Source of the DNA: Bacteroidales bacterium
GTDB taxonomy: Bacteria > Bacteroidota > Bacteroidia > Bacteroidales > F082
Length of the DNA: 64,000 nt
Direction: 5' to 3'
Assembly: GCA_021647205.1 (NCBI GenBank)
Contig: JAKIVD010000005.1
Location: 92,041-156,040, forward strand
In this document: positions 26,039-33,114 of the stretch, piece by piece
Numbering within the stretch: position 1 is the first letter of the stretch
How the letters are laid out: each line of letters starts with the position of its first letter
The notes under the pieces: model-generated
Database searches by the model: none
What the model was told of the DNA's origin: nothing
The model's input: only the letters and a program-made list of their open reading frames with translations
Translations under genes and position numbers: made by a program

Positions 26039-27895
26039 ATGAAACTTAGATTATTGACCATTGTCGTTCTGCTTGTGGTTGTTACCATCCGTACCGAAGC
26101 CCAAAAGGCCGGTTTACAGCGCATCGACCCCCCATTCTGGTGGACAGGAATGCAAAACAACACCCTGCAACTGATGGTTTACGGGGAGAATATTTCGGCT
26201 ACAAAACCACAAATTCATTATCCGGGCGTTTTGCTGAAAGAGGTGATCGCAGTGGAAAGCCCCAATTATTTATTTCTCAACCTGGTGATTGACAACAACG
26301 CCAAAGCAGGGAGTTTCGACATTGGTTTTTATAAAAAGAAGAGGAAGGTGGAATCCTATAAATTTGTGTTGAAAACCCGCGATTCCAATCCTGATTTGCA
26401 CAAGGGTTTCGATAACTCAGATGTCATTTATCTGTTGATGCCCGACCGTTTTGCCAATGGTGACAGCACCAACGACAACATGCCGGGGATGATTGACACA
26501 GCCAAGCGTTCCAATCCACTTGGACGGCACGGTGGCGATATCCGGGGAATCGCCAACCATTTGGATTACCTGAATGAACTGGGGGTTACAACCATCTGGA
26601 CCACGCCCTTGCTCGAAAACAACATGCCCCGACAGTCGTATCACGGTTATGCCATCACCGATTATTACAACATCGACCCGCGTTTCGGTACAAATGAAGA
26701 TTATAAAAAGCTCGTGAAAGAAGCCCACCAAAAAGGCTTAAAAATTGTGATGGATATGGTGGCCAACCATTGCGGAACGGGCTACTACTGGAACGATGAT
26801 TTGCCTTCGAAAGACTGGTACAACCAGTGGCCCGAATTTACACGTTCCAATTACCGGGTGGCCGTTCAGTCGGATCCCAACGCACCGCAGGCCGATTACG
26901 ATAAAATGGTAAAAGGATGGTTTGACCACACCATGGCCGACCTGAACCAACACAACAAACTGCTGGCGGAATTCCTGATTCAAAATACCATCTGGTGGAT
27001 AGAATATGCCGGAATTGATGGTATCCGACAGGACACTTACCCGTATTCTTACAAAGATTTTATGGCTGAGTGGATGCAGCGCATTCTGGAAGAATATCCT
27101 GATTTTAATGTGGTTGGCGAGGTGTGGCTCGATTACCCTCCCGTAACGGCTTACTGGATGGACAATAAAACCAATGCCGATGGCTACCGCTCGTACCTTA
27201 CCAATGTTTTCGACTTCCCGCTCTCCACAGCCATTGCCCGTGCTTTTAATGAGAAAGAAGGCTGGTCGTCGGGGACGATGCGGCTTTACGAATTGTTGTC
27301 GCAGGATTTTCTGTACAGCAATCCCATGAACATCGTCACTTTTTCTACCAACCACGATGCTGACCGCTTTTTCAGCAAGATGAATGAGGATTACCAGAAA
27401 TTCAAACTGGGGATGATTTTTTTGATGACCACGCGGGGCATTCCGCAAATTTATTACGGTGGGGAAATTTTAATGACCGGCCGCGAACATAAGGGGCACG
27501 GAACCATCCGTGAAGATTTTCCCGGTGGATGGCCCGGCGACAGTGAGAATGCTTTTACTTCACAGGGGCGCACCGAAGAACAGGAAGAAGCTTTCAATTT
27601 TATGCGGCGATTGCTGAACTGGCGAAAAAACAATCGCGCCGTGCAATACGGCAGCTTAAAACAATACCTTCCCGAGGATGGTGTTTATGTTTATTTCCGG
27701 CATTTCGAAGGCGAATCGGTGATGGTGGTTTTGAATAACATTGCCGAGAACAAGACCATCGACCTGTCGCGTTTTGAAAAAGACCTGGCCGGTTTTAACA
27801 AAGGAAGGAGTGTGCTGACACGGCAATCGTTTGACAGCCTCGATACTTTGAATGTGCCGGCTAAATCGGGTTTGGTGATTGTGCTGGGAGAATAG
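26039..27895 (+). CDS. susA: Periplasmic SusA-like neopullulanase / cyclomaltodextrinase (GH13)
   Basis: The protein has 618 residues from the ATG at 26039, giving a signal peptide MKLRLLTIVVLLVVVTIRTEA; an earlier in-frame start would overlap the promoter. An N-terminal cyclomaltodextrinase beta domain (about 25-115) contains RIDPPFWWTGM. The GH13 barrel follows, with LMPDRFANGD, VMDMVANHCG, the nucleophile Asp in IDGIRQDTYPY (about 330), the Glu in VVGEVWLDYP (about 360) and the Asp in STNHDADRF (about 438). The C-terminal beta domain ends at GLVIVLGE. It should hydrolyse imported maltodextrin or pullulan fragments in the periplasm. It is divergent from the treS-like gene with a shared operator. 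Its stop codon overlaps by one base the start of the repeat block at 27895. Confidence 0.92.
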   Translation: MKLRLLTIVVLLVVVTIRTEAQKAGLQRIDPPFWWTGMQNNTLQLMVYGENISATKPQIHYPGVLLKEVIAVESPNYLFLNLVIDNNAKAGSFDIGFYKKKRKVESYKFVLKTRDSNPDLHKGFDNSDVIYLLMPDRFANGDSTNDNMPGMIDTAKRSNPLGRHGGDIRGIANHLDYLNELGVTTIWTTPLLENNMPRQSYHGYAITDYYNIDPRFGTNEDYKKLVKEAHQKGLKIVMDMVANHCGTGYYWNDDLPSKDWYNQWPEFTRSNYRVAVQSDPNAPQADYDKMVKGWFDHTMADLNQHNKLLAEFLIQNTIWWIEYAGIDGIRQDTYPYSYKDFMAEWMQRILEEYPDFNVVGEVWLDYPPVTAYWMDNKTNADGYRSYLTNVFDFPLSTAIARAFNEKEGWSSGTMRLYELLSQDFLYSNPMNIVTFSTNHDADRFFSKMNEDYQKFKLGMIFLMTTRGIPQIYYGGEILMTGREHKGHGTIREDFPGGWPGDSENAFTSQGRTEEQEEAFNFMRRLLNWRKNNRAVQYGSLKQYLPEDGVYVYFRHFEGESVMVVLNNIAENKTIDLSRFEKDLAGFNKGRSVLTRQSFDSLDTLNVPAKSGLVIVLGE

Positions 27896-28000
27896 AATCC
27901 CCCCAACCCCCTTTAGGAAAGGGGGAGTTATGGGGATGCCCTTTAGGAAAGGGGGAGTTATGGGGATGTGCTTTAGGAAATGGGAGTGGAGGGGATGCAC
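27895..28000. repeat. Left array: three 30-bp hairpin units
   Basis: After the head GAATCCCCCCAACCCC come units at 27911-27940, 27941-27970 and 27971-28000 (the last degenerate). Each is CTTTAGGAAAGGGGG plus AGTTATGGGGATG. The junction CCCCCTTT-agg-AAAGGGGG (27907-27925) is a perfect 8-bp stem. Confidence 0.8.
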
Positions 28001-28013
28001 AAAAAGAATTAGA

Positions 28014-28577
28014 ATGAATCTGTTGAAAACTGGAAATACGGAAAAATCCAAGGAGAAGCCCACCTCTCCCCCTTCTAAGGGGGCTGGGGGGATTCATAAC
28101 CGTTACCTGCCCTACAATAAAAAGCTCAAACAGTTCTCCAAAAACCTGAGAAACGACAGCACACGATCAGAAATTGCACTTTGGCAGGAACTACGGGGAG
28201 CTAAAACGGGATATACTTTCAATAGGCAAAAACCCATTTTAAATTACATCGTTGATTTCTACTGTAAACCACTAAACTTGGTAATTGAAGCAGATGGAAT
28301 TAGTCACTGGGATAAAGAACAAATTAAAAAAGATCAAATCAGACAGGAGAAACTTGAGAAGCTCGGACTCCATTTTCTAAGATTCGATGATGATGAAATA
28401 TTGAATGATATGGAAAATATTTTGAGAGTTATTGAAATAACGATTGAGGATTTGGAACAGATATATCCGGAGGCAAGAAAAAGGAGAAAAGATGGGGAAC
28501 GTCCTAAAAGGAAGAGACGGACGCGTGCGGAGCGGGGGAAATGCAGCAGCAGTAGGAATCCCCCCAACCCCCTTTAG
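28014..28577 (+). CDS. DUF559 family endonuclease-like protein
   Basis: The protein has 187 residues from the ATG at 28014. The first 15 residues are linker, the next ~13 (PTSPPSKGAGGI) are read through the inverted hairpin repeat, and the DUF559 fold runs from about 35 to 150. Core motifs are STRSEIALWQELRG, FNRQKPILNYIVDFYC, LVIEADGISH and LRFDDDEIL. The D...ExD pattern (VDF, IEADG) is that of the PD-(D/E)XK/Vsr-like nuclease superfamily. A basic tail (KRRKDGERPKRKRRTRAERGK) follows. The last residues, NPPNPL, and the TAG stop come from the right repeat array. Possible roles are DNA cleavage or repair, or mobilisation of the repeats. It is unrelated in function to the starch genes around it. 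Frames further upstream only translate repeat units and are not taken as the start. Confidence 0.8.
   Translation: MNLLKTGNTEKSKEKPTSPPSKGAGGIHNRYLPYNKKLKQFSKNLRNDSTRSEIALWQELRGAKTGYTFNRQKPILNYIVDFYCKPLNLVIEADGISHWDKEQIKKDQIRQEKLEKLGLHFLRFDDDEILNDMENILRVIEITIEDLEQIYPEARKRRKDGERPKRKRRTRAERGKCSSSRNPPNPL
28059..28095. repeat. Left inverted hairpin element of the cassette
   Basis: This 37-bp element starts CCCACCTCTCCCCC and ends GGGGGGATTC, with the stem CCCCCTT/AAGGGGG in the middle. It is a diverged reverse complement of the array head, so each flank is bounded by inverted repeats. It is in-frame coding within the DUF559 gene. Confidence 0.75.
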
Positions 28578-28660
28578 GAAAGGGGGAGTTATGGGGATGC
28601 CCTTTAGGAAAGGGGGAGTTTTGGGGATGCCCTTTAGAGAAAGAGTAGTTATGGGGGAAA
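28556..28660. repeat. Right array: three 30-bp hairpin units
   Basis: The same head GAATCCCCCCAACCCC is followed by units at 28572-28601, 28602-28631 and about 28632-28660 (the last degenerate). The first two units are near-identical to the left array, with the same perfect stem. The TAG inside the first unit (28575-28577) terminates the DUF559 gene. Confidence 0.8.
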
Positions 28661-28696
28661 AGATAGAGTTGAGGAAAGATGCAAAAGTGACGTAAA

Positions 28697-28786
28697 ATGA
28701 GAATTCCAAACATAGGAATTACGGGAAACACTCAGGAAAAACCCACCTCTCCCCCTTCTAAGGGGGCTGGGGCAATTCCTGGTTGA
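28697..28786 (+). pseudogene. Leader of a second DUF559-type gene lacking its body
   Basis: An ATG at 28697 opens a 29-codon frame ending TGA. It has the same layout as the DUF559 gene: 15 linker codons ending QEK (left copy KEK), then PTSPPSKGAGAI read through the right hairpin. The distance from ATG to hairpin is 45 nt in both copies. No DUF559 body follows, so this looks like a deletion remnant or an empty site. Confidence 0.5.
28742..28778. repeat. Right inverted hairpin element of the cassette
   Basis: A 37-bp copy of the element at 28059-28095, differing only near its end (GGGGCAATTC against GGGGGGATTC). It ends 37 bp before the GH31 start codon, so the cassette occupies the likely GH31 promoter region. 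Confidence 0.75.
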
Positions 28787-28815
28787 ATACGGGATTGGTA
28801 CAATAAATAAACACA

Positions 28816-31647
28816 ATGAAACTTAAAACAATTGCTATTCTGGTTTTAATGCTGGCGACCTGGAACCTCCCCGCCCAGATAGCCTGGCTTACACCGGCAG
28901 ACCCCACAGTAGATGAGGAAGTAACCCTCACCTTTGATGCTAAACAAGGCAACAAAGCACTGGCCGGTTATGAGGGAACGGTCTACCTGCACACCGGTAT
29001 CATTACCGATAAAAGTCTGGACGGCGGCGACTGGAAGCACGTAGTTGGTAACTGGGGCAAAGCCGATGAAAGGGTAAAAATGACAAGCAAAGGGAACGGC
29101 CTGTACACCTTCGAATTTGTTATTCGCTCGTTTTATGAGCTGCGCCCCGAAGAGCAAGCCCGCCAACTGGCCTTTGTGTTTCGCAGCGAAGAGGGGGCCA
29201 AAGTGGGAAAAACCGGCACCAATGAAGATATTTTCCTTGCTGTAAACGGTTACCGTCCACCGGTAAAGAAAGAAGCCGTTTACCTTTTCGAAACCCGGAA
29301 ATACATTTCCGATTCATTGCACGGCAACCAACTGGATATCCGAACCAACCACGGGACGGTACGTGTCACACCTTTTACGGACCGCATCATTCAAATTGTT
29401 AACCTTCCCGAAAAAAACAATTACAAAGATTTATCCGATGCGGTGATTCTGCAGCCGCCCCGTATTCGTATTTTTATTGAAGTAACCGACGATTGGTTGA
29501 AATACAAAACCGACAGCCTCGAAGTGGTTTTCCACAAAGACCCTTTTTTTGCCGCCTTTGTTTACCACGGCGACACCATTCTTCAGGAAGAAAAAGGATA
29601 TTTTGAACGCAGCGACAACAACGGGCTCCGCTTTCAACTCGACAACAACGAAAAAATCTACGGCTTGGGGGAAAGGGCGAATGCATTCAACCTTGTTGGC
29701 AGCCGCTACAAATTGTACAACCGGCCAAAATATGGTTACGAAATTGGCGCTAAGAACTTGAATTATTCCATTCCGCTGGTGGTTTCTTCCCGGAAATATT
29801 TGTTGCTGTTCGACAATCCCCAGAAGGGCTATGCCGATGTGGGGGAAACCGAACAGCAGATTTTGGAATGGGGGGCAATTGGAGGTACAATGAAATACTT
29901 TCTCATTGCCGGAAACAGTTTCAAATCGCTGGTCATGGATTATTCATTACTCACCGGCCGGCAGCCCATGCCACCGCGCTGGGCCTTGGGGAATTTGCAG
30001 TCGCGCATGGGCTACCGCAGCCAGAGGGAAACCGATTCCATCGTCAGGCTGATGCAACAATACGATTTCCCCATCGATGCCGTTATCCTCGATTTTTACT
30101 GGTTTGGCGACAGCATCATGGGCACCATGGGCCGGCTGGACTGGTACAAACCCAACTGGCCGCAGCCCGAAAAAATGATTCAAAAATTCAGGAAAACCGG
30201 TGTCAAAACCATCCTGATTACCGAACCCTACATCCTCGATTCGCTGGCCAATTTTAAAATTGCCGATAGTTTGGGCATCCTTGCCACCGACAGTTTGGGG
30301 AGTTCCTACGTCAACAAAGAGTTTTACTTCGGCCACGGAGCCCTTATTGATATTTTTAAACCGGAAGCGCAGGATTGGTTTTGGGAACAATACCAAAAGC
30401 AAATCAAAATTGGCGTGGCCGGCTGGTGGGGCGATCTGGGAGAACCCGAGAACCATCCTTCCGACCAAATTCACGTCAATGGCAAGGCCGACGAAGTGCA
30501 CAATATTTACGGCCATTATTGGGACAAAATGTTGTTTGAAAAGTACCGGAGATACCATCCCGAAACCCGTTTGTTCAACCTCAACCGTTCGGGTTTTGCC
30601 GGCTCTCAGCGCTACGCTGTTTATCCCTGGACAGGCGATGTTTCGCGCTCCTGGGGCGGCTTGCAGGCACAATTGCCGCTGATGCTGCACATGAGTTTGA
30701 GTGGCTTGCCCTTCATCCATTCCGATGCCGGTGGTTTTGCGCAGGGAACTAAAAACGATGAGTTGTACACCCGCTGGCTGCAAATGGCCTGCTTCTCGCC
30801 CATCCTTCGCCCGCACGGCTCCGACATCCCTTCCGAACCGGTTTATTTCTCCGAACACACCCGTGAAATTGTGCGCAACTTCATGAAACTGCGTTACCGT
30901 TTGCTGCCTTACATTTACACCACTGCCATGCAGGCCCACCTGCGGGGCTACCCCATCGTCAGGCCCTTGTTTTTTGAGTTTCCGGAGGACACCGCAACTT
31001 ACAACATCAGTAGCGAATATTTGTTTGGAGGGCAATTTCTGGTAGCCCCTGTTGTTGAGGCCGGAATTGAAAGGTTATCTGTTTACCTGCCGGGAGAAGT
31101 CAAATGGTACAATTTCTGGGATAAGCAAAAATTCGCCGGTGGTCAATGGATTGAGGTGCCCGTCATTCTCGAAACCATTCCTGTTTTTGTTCAGGAAGGC
31201 GCTTTCATTCCCCTGGTAAAGGCCGTCAGCAGTACCGATTTTTATTCGTCGCAGGAACTCACTGTCCGTTATTTTCCCGGAAATATTGGCGACTCCAGCG
31301 CTTACACCATCTTTGAAGATGATGGCAAAACCTACGGAACCATTGGCCGTGGCGAGTTTGAATTGATGGTGATGAAAGCCCGCCAGCCCGATGAAAAATC
31401 CATGCAGATTCAGTTCAGCAAAGACGGCTGGGACTACCAGGGCATGCCCTTGAAACGGGTGATGAAACTGGAAATTGTGGGGCAGTCACCAAAAGCAAAA
31501 CGAAACATCACCCTGAACGGGGAAAAAATGAGAAAGAAAAAAGAAAGTGATAACTTTGAAGGTTTCTATTTCAACTCATCCGGAATGTTGGTTGTTGATT
31601 TTAACTGGGATGGGAGAATGATAAAAATAGATATTATAAAAAAATAA
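28816..31647 (+). CDS. Secreted GH31 alpha-glucosidase with N-terminal binding domain
   Basis: The protein has 943 residues. The signal peptide ends about LPAQ (residue 21). A ~115-residue beta domain (GYEGTVYLHTG ... WKHVVGNWG ... QLAFVFRS ... DIFLAVNGY) matches the N-terminal domain of the GH13 amylase of this locus. The GH31 N-terminal beta domain and barrel follow, with ILDFYWFGD, the nucleophile Asp in WWGDLGEPEN (about 540), the likely acid/base Asp in TGDVSRSW (about 607), HSDAGGF and RYRLLPYIYT, then C-terminal beta domains. It should release glucose from non-reducing ends of alpha-glucans, probably in the periplasm; no T9SS signal is seen. It is the first gene of a pair with the GH13 lipoprotein gene 18 bp downstream. 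Confidence 0.93.
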   Translation: MKLKTIAILVLMLATWNLPAQIAWLTPADPTVDEEVTLTFDAKQGNKALAGYEGTVYLHTGIITDKSLDGGDWKHVVGNWGKADERVKMTSKGNGLYTFEFVIRSFYELRPEEQARQLAFVFRSEEGAKVGKTGTNEDIFLAVNGYRPPVKKEAVYLFETRKYISDSLHGNQLDIRTNHGTVRVTPFTDRIIQIVNLPEKNNYKDLSDAVILQPPRIRIFIEVTDDWLKYKTDSLEVVFHKDPFFAAFVYHGDTILQEEKGYFERSDNNGLRFQLDNNEKIYGLGERANAFNLVGSRYKLYNRPKYGYEIGAKNLNYSIPLVVSSRKYLLLFDNPQKGYADVGETEQQILEWGAIGGTMKYFLIAGNSFKSLVMDYSLLTGRQPMPPRWALGNLQSRMGYRSQRETDSIVRLMQQYDFPIDAVILDFYWFGDSIMGTMGRLDWYKPNWPQPEKMIQKFRKTGVKTILITEPYILDSLANFKIADSLGILATDSLGSSYVNKEFYFGHGALIDIFKPEAQDWFWEQYQKQIKIGVAGWWGDLGEPENHPSDQIHVNGKADEVHNIYGHYWDKMLFEKYRRYHPETRLFNLNRSGFAGSQRYAVYPWTGDVSRSWGGLQAQLPLMLHMSLSGLPFIHSDAGGFAQGTKNDELYTRWLQMACFSPILRPHGSDIPSEPVYFSEHTREIVRNFMKLRYRLLPYIYTTAMQAHLRGYPIVRPLFFEFPEDTATYNISSEYLFGGQFLVAPVVEAGIERLSVYLPGEVKWYNFWDKQKFAGGQWIEVPVILETIPVFVQEGAFIPLVKAVSSTDFYSSQELTVRYFPGNIGDSSAYTIFEDDGKTYGTIGRGEFELMVMKARQPDEKSMQIQFSKDGWDYQGMPLKRVMKLEIVGQSPKAKRNITLNGEKMRKKKESDNFEGFYFNSSGMLVVDFNWDGRMIKIDIIKK

Positions 31648-31665
31648 GACATTAAATAAAATACA

Positions 31666-33060
31666 ATGAGAAAAAACAGATTTATCCTATTTTCGCCCCT
31701 CGTTTTTTGCTTGGTACTGCTTATGCTTATTTCTTGCCAGGAAAGCCCGAAGAAAATGAACGACAATCAGGAACAAACCAAAGAATCATCAGGGATGAAA
31801 CACGTCGAATGGAGCAGAAGCGCCAATATTTATGAAGTCAACATCAGGCAATATACCGAAGAGGGCACGTTTAAAGCCTTCCGTAAGCACTTGCCCCGTT
31901 TAAAAGAAATGGGGGTGGACATCCTCTGGCTGATGCCCATCCACCCGGTGAGTAAACTCAACCGCAAAGGCACACTGGGTAGTTATTATGCTGTGGCCGA
32001 TTACAAAGCCGTAAATCCCGAATTCGGCAATATGGACGATTTTAAAGCTTTGGTGGAAGAGGCCCACGGTTTGGGCATGAAAGTCATTCTCGACTGGGTG
32101 GCCAACCATTCGGGCTGGGACAATGTGTGGACGGTGGAACACGAAGATTTTTATGAGAAGGACAGCAATGGCAAGTTCATTTCCCCTTACGACTGGACGG
32201 ATGTGATTTCCTTCGATTACAACAATCCGCAAATGCGCGACAGCATGATTACTGCCTTGAAATTCTGGATTACCGAAGCCGACATCGATGGTTACCGCTG
32301 CGATGTGGCCGGGATGGTGCCGACCGATTTCTGGGATGATGCACGAACAGCAATGGACAAAATCAAGCCTGTTTTTATGTTGGCCGAAGACGAAGACAAT
32401 GCCGATTTATTGCGCCATGCCTTCGACATGAATTACACCTGGAAACTGAACCACTTGATGAATGACATTGCCAAAGGCAAAAAAATTGCCAACGACATTT
32501 GGGATTATCTGAAATGGAATGATGCACATTTCCAGCCGGACGATTACCGCATGGCCTTCACCACCAACCACGACGAGAACTCCTGGAACGGAACCACCAA
32601 AGAACGCCTGGGAGATGCCACTGAGGTTTTTGCTGTTCTCTCCTACACCGTCAAAGGGATGCCACTTATTTACTGCGGGCAGGAAGCCGGTTTGGACAAA
32701 CGGCTGGCCTTTTTTGAAAAAGACACCATCAACTGGGACAAGTTATCAGAAGTTGACTTTTACACCACATTGAACAAATTAAAGCACAACAACAAAGCCC
32801 TGTGGAACGGCACTGCCGGCGGTGAAATGCTTCGCATTGGTGGCGGTGTTAATCCAAATGTTTTTGCTTTTTACAGGCTTAAACAAGGGAACATTGTGGC
32901 CAGCTTTTTAAACCTGAGTCCCGGCAAACAAAGCATCACTTTCGACCAAAGCCAAATCGAAGGCGATTACACCGATGTCTTCAGCGGGAAGAAAGTAAGC
33001 CTGCGCAAGGGCCATAAATTTACCCTGAAACCCTGGGGGTATTTGGTGTTGACGAAGTAA
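31666..33060 (+). CDS. GH13 alpha-amylase-family lipoprotein
   Basis: The protein has 464 residues. The lipoprotein signal ends at LISC (about residue 25), then a short hydrophilic linker (ESPKKMNDNQEQTKESS). The compact GH13 barrel starts at SANIYEVNIRQYTEEGTF. Key residues are in VILDWVANHSGWD, the Asp in IDGYRCDVAGM (about 212), the Glu in FMLAEDEDN (about 241) and the Asp in FTTNHDENSW (about 303). The C-terminal beta domain ends KPWGYLVLTK. The short sequence after the barrel is typical of small maltodextrin-acting GH13 enzymes. It should be membrane-anchored and act on maltooligosaccharide. It is co-transcribed with the GH31 gene. The exact cleavage or transfer activity cannot be read from the sequence. 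Confidence 0.9.
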   Translation: MRKNRFILFSPLVFCLVLLMLISCQESPKKMNDNQEQTKESSGMKHVEWSRSANIYEVNIRQYTEEGTFKAFRKHLPRLKEMGVDILWLMPIHPVSKLNRKGTLGSYYAVADYKAVNPEFGNMDDFKALVEEAHGLGMKVILDWVANHSGWDNVWTVEHEDFYEKDSNGKFISPYDWTDVISFDYNNPQMRDSMITALKFWITEADIDGYRCDVAGMVPTDFWDDARTAMDKIKPVFMLAEDEDNADLLRHAFDMNYTWKLNHLMNDIAKGKKIANDIWDYLKWNDAHFQPDDYRMAFTTNHDENSWNGTTKERLGDATEVFAVLSYTVKGMPLIYCGQEAGLDKRLAFFEKDTINWDKLSEVDFYTTLNKLKHNNKALWNGTAGGEMLRIGGGVNPNVFAFYRLKQGNIVASFLNLSPGKQSITFDQSQIEGDYTDVFSGKKVSLRKGHKFTLKPWGYLVLTK

Positions 33061-33070
33061 TCACCGAACT

Positions 33071-33106
33071 GTCGTTCTAATCCGTCAGCCGACGGATTAG
33101 AACGAC
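33071..33106. terminator. Perfect 16-bp dyad between convergent genes
   Basis: GTCGTTCTAATCCGTC, a 4-nt loop agcc, then the exact reverse complement. It lies 10 bp after the GH13 lipoprotein stop and 8 bp before the opposing stop. It is probably a bidirectional 3'-end element; only a weak T-rich run follows on the plus strand. Confidence 0.6.
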
Positions 33107-33114
33107 AAATTGTT

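Larger units (their letters stand above)
27895..28778. mobile_element. Palindromic-repeat cassette carrying a DUF559 endonuclease-like gene (putative)
   Basis: Two composite flanks, 27895-28095 and 28556-28778, are diverged direct copies. Each has a GAATCCCCCCAACCCC head, three 30-bp units, a linker starting a short reading frame, and an inverted hairpin element. A 460-bp body encoding the DUF559 protein lies between them. No transposase or clear target-site duplication is seen. That it moves, or moved with help from another element, is inferred from the architecture. Confidence 0.45.

Noticed and set aside
27911..28000. 30-bp tandem repeats as a CRISPR array
   Set aside because: The units are directly adjacent without spacers and each contains a hairpin; no cas genes are present.
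27879..28013. Upstream extension of the DUF559 protein through the left repeats
   Set aside because: The translation (PFRKGGVMGM repeated) only reads the 30-bp units and overlaps the neopullulanase 3' end; the ATG at 28014 has a counterpart at the same distance in the right flank.
29947..31035. 362-codon minus-strand open frame inside the GH31 gene
   Set aside because: The plus frame holds intact GH31 catalytic motifs; the antisense product has no recognisable features.
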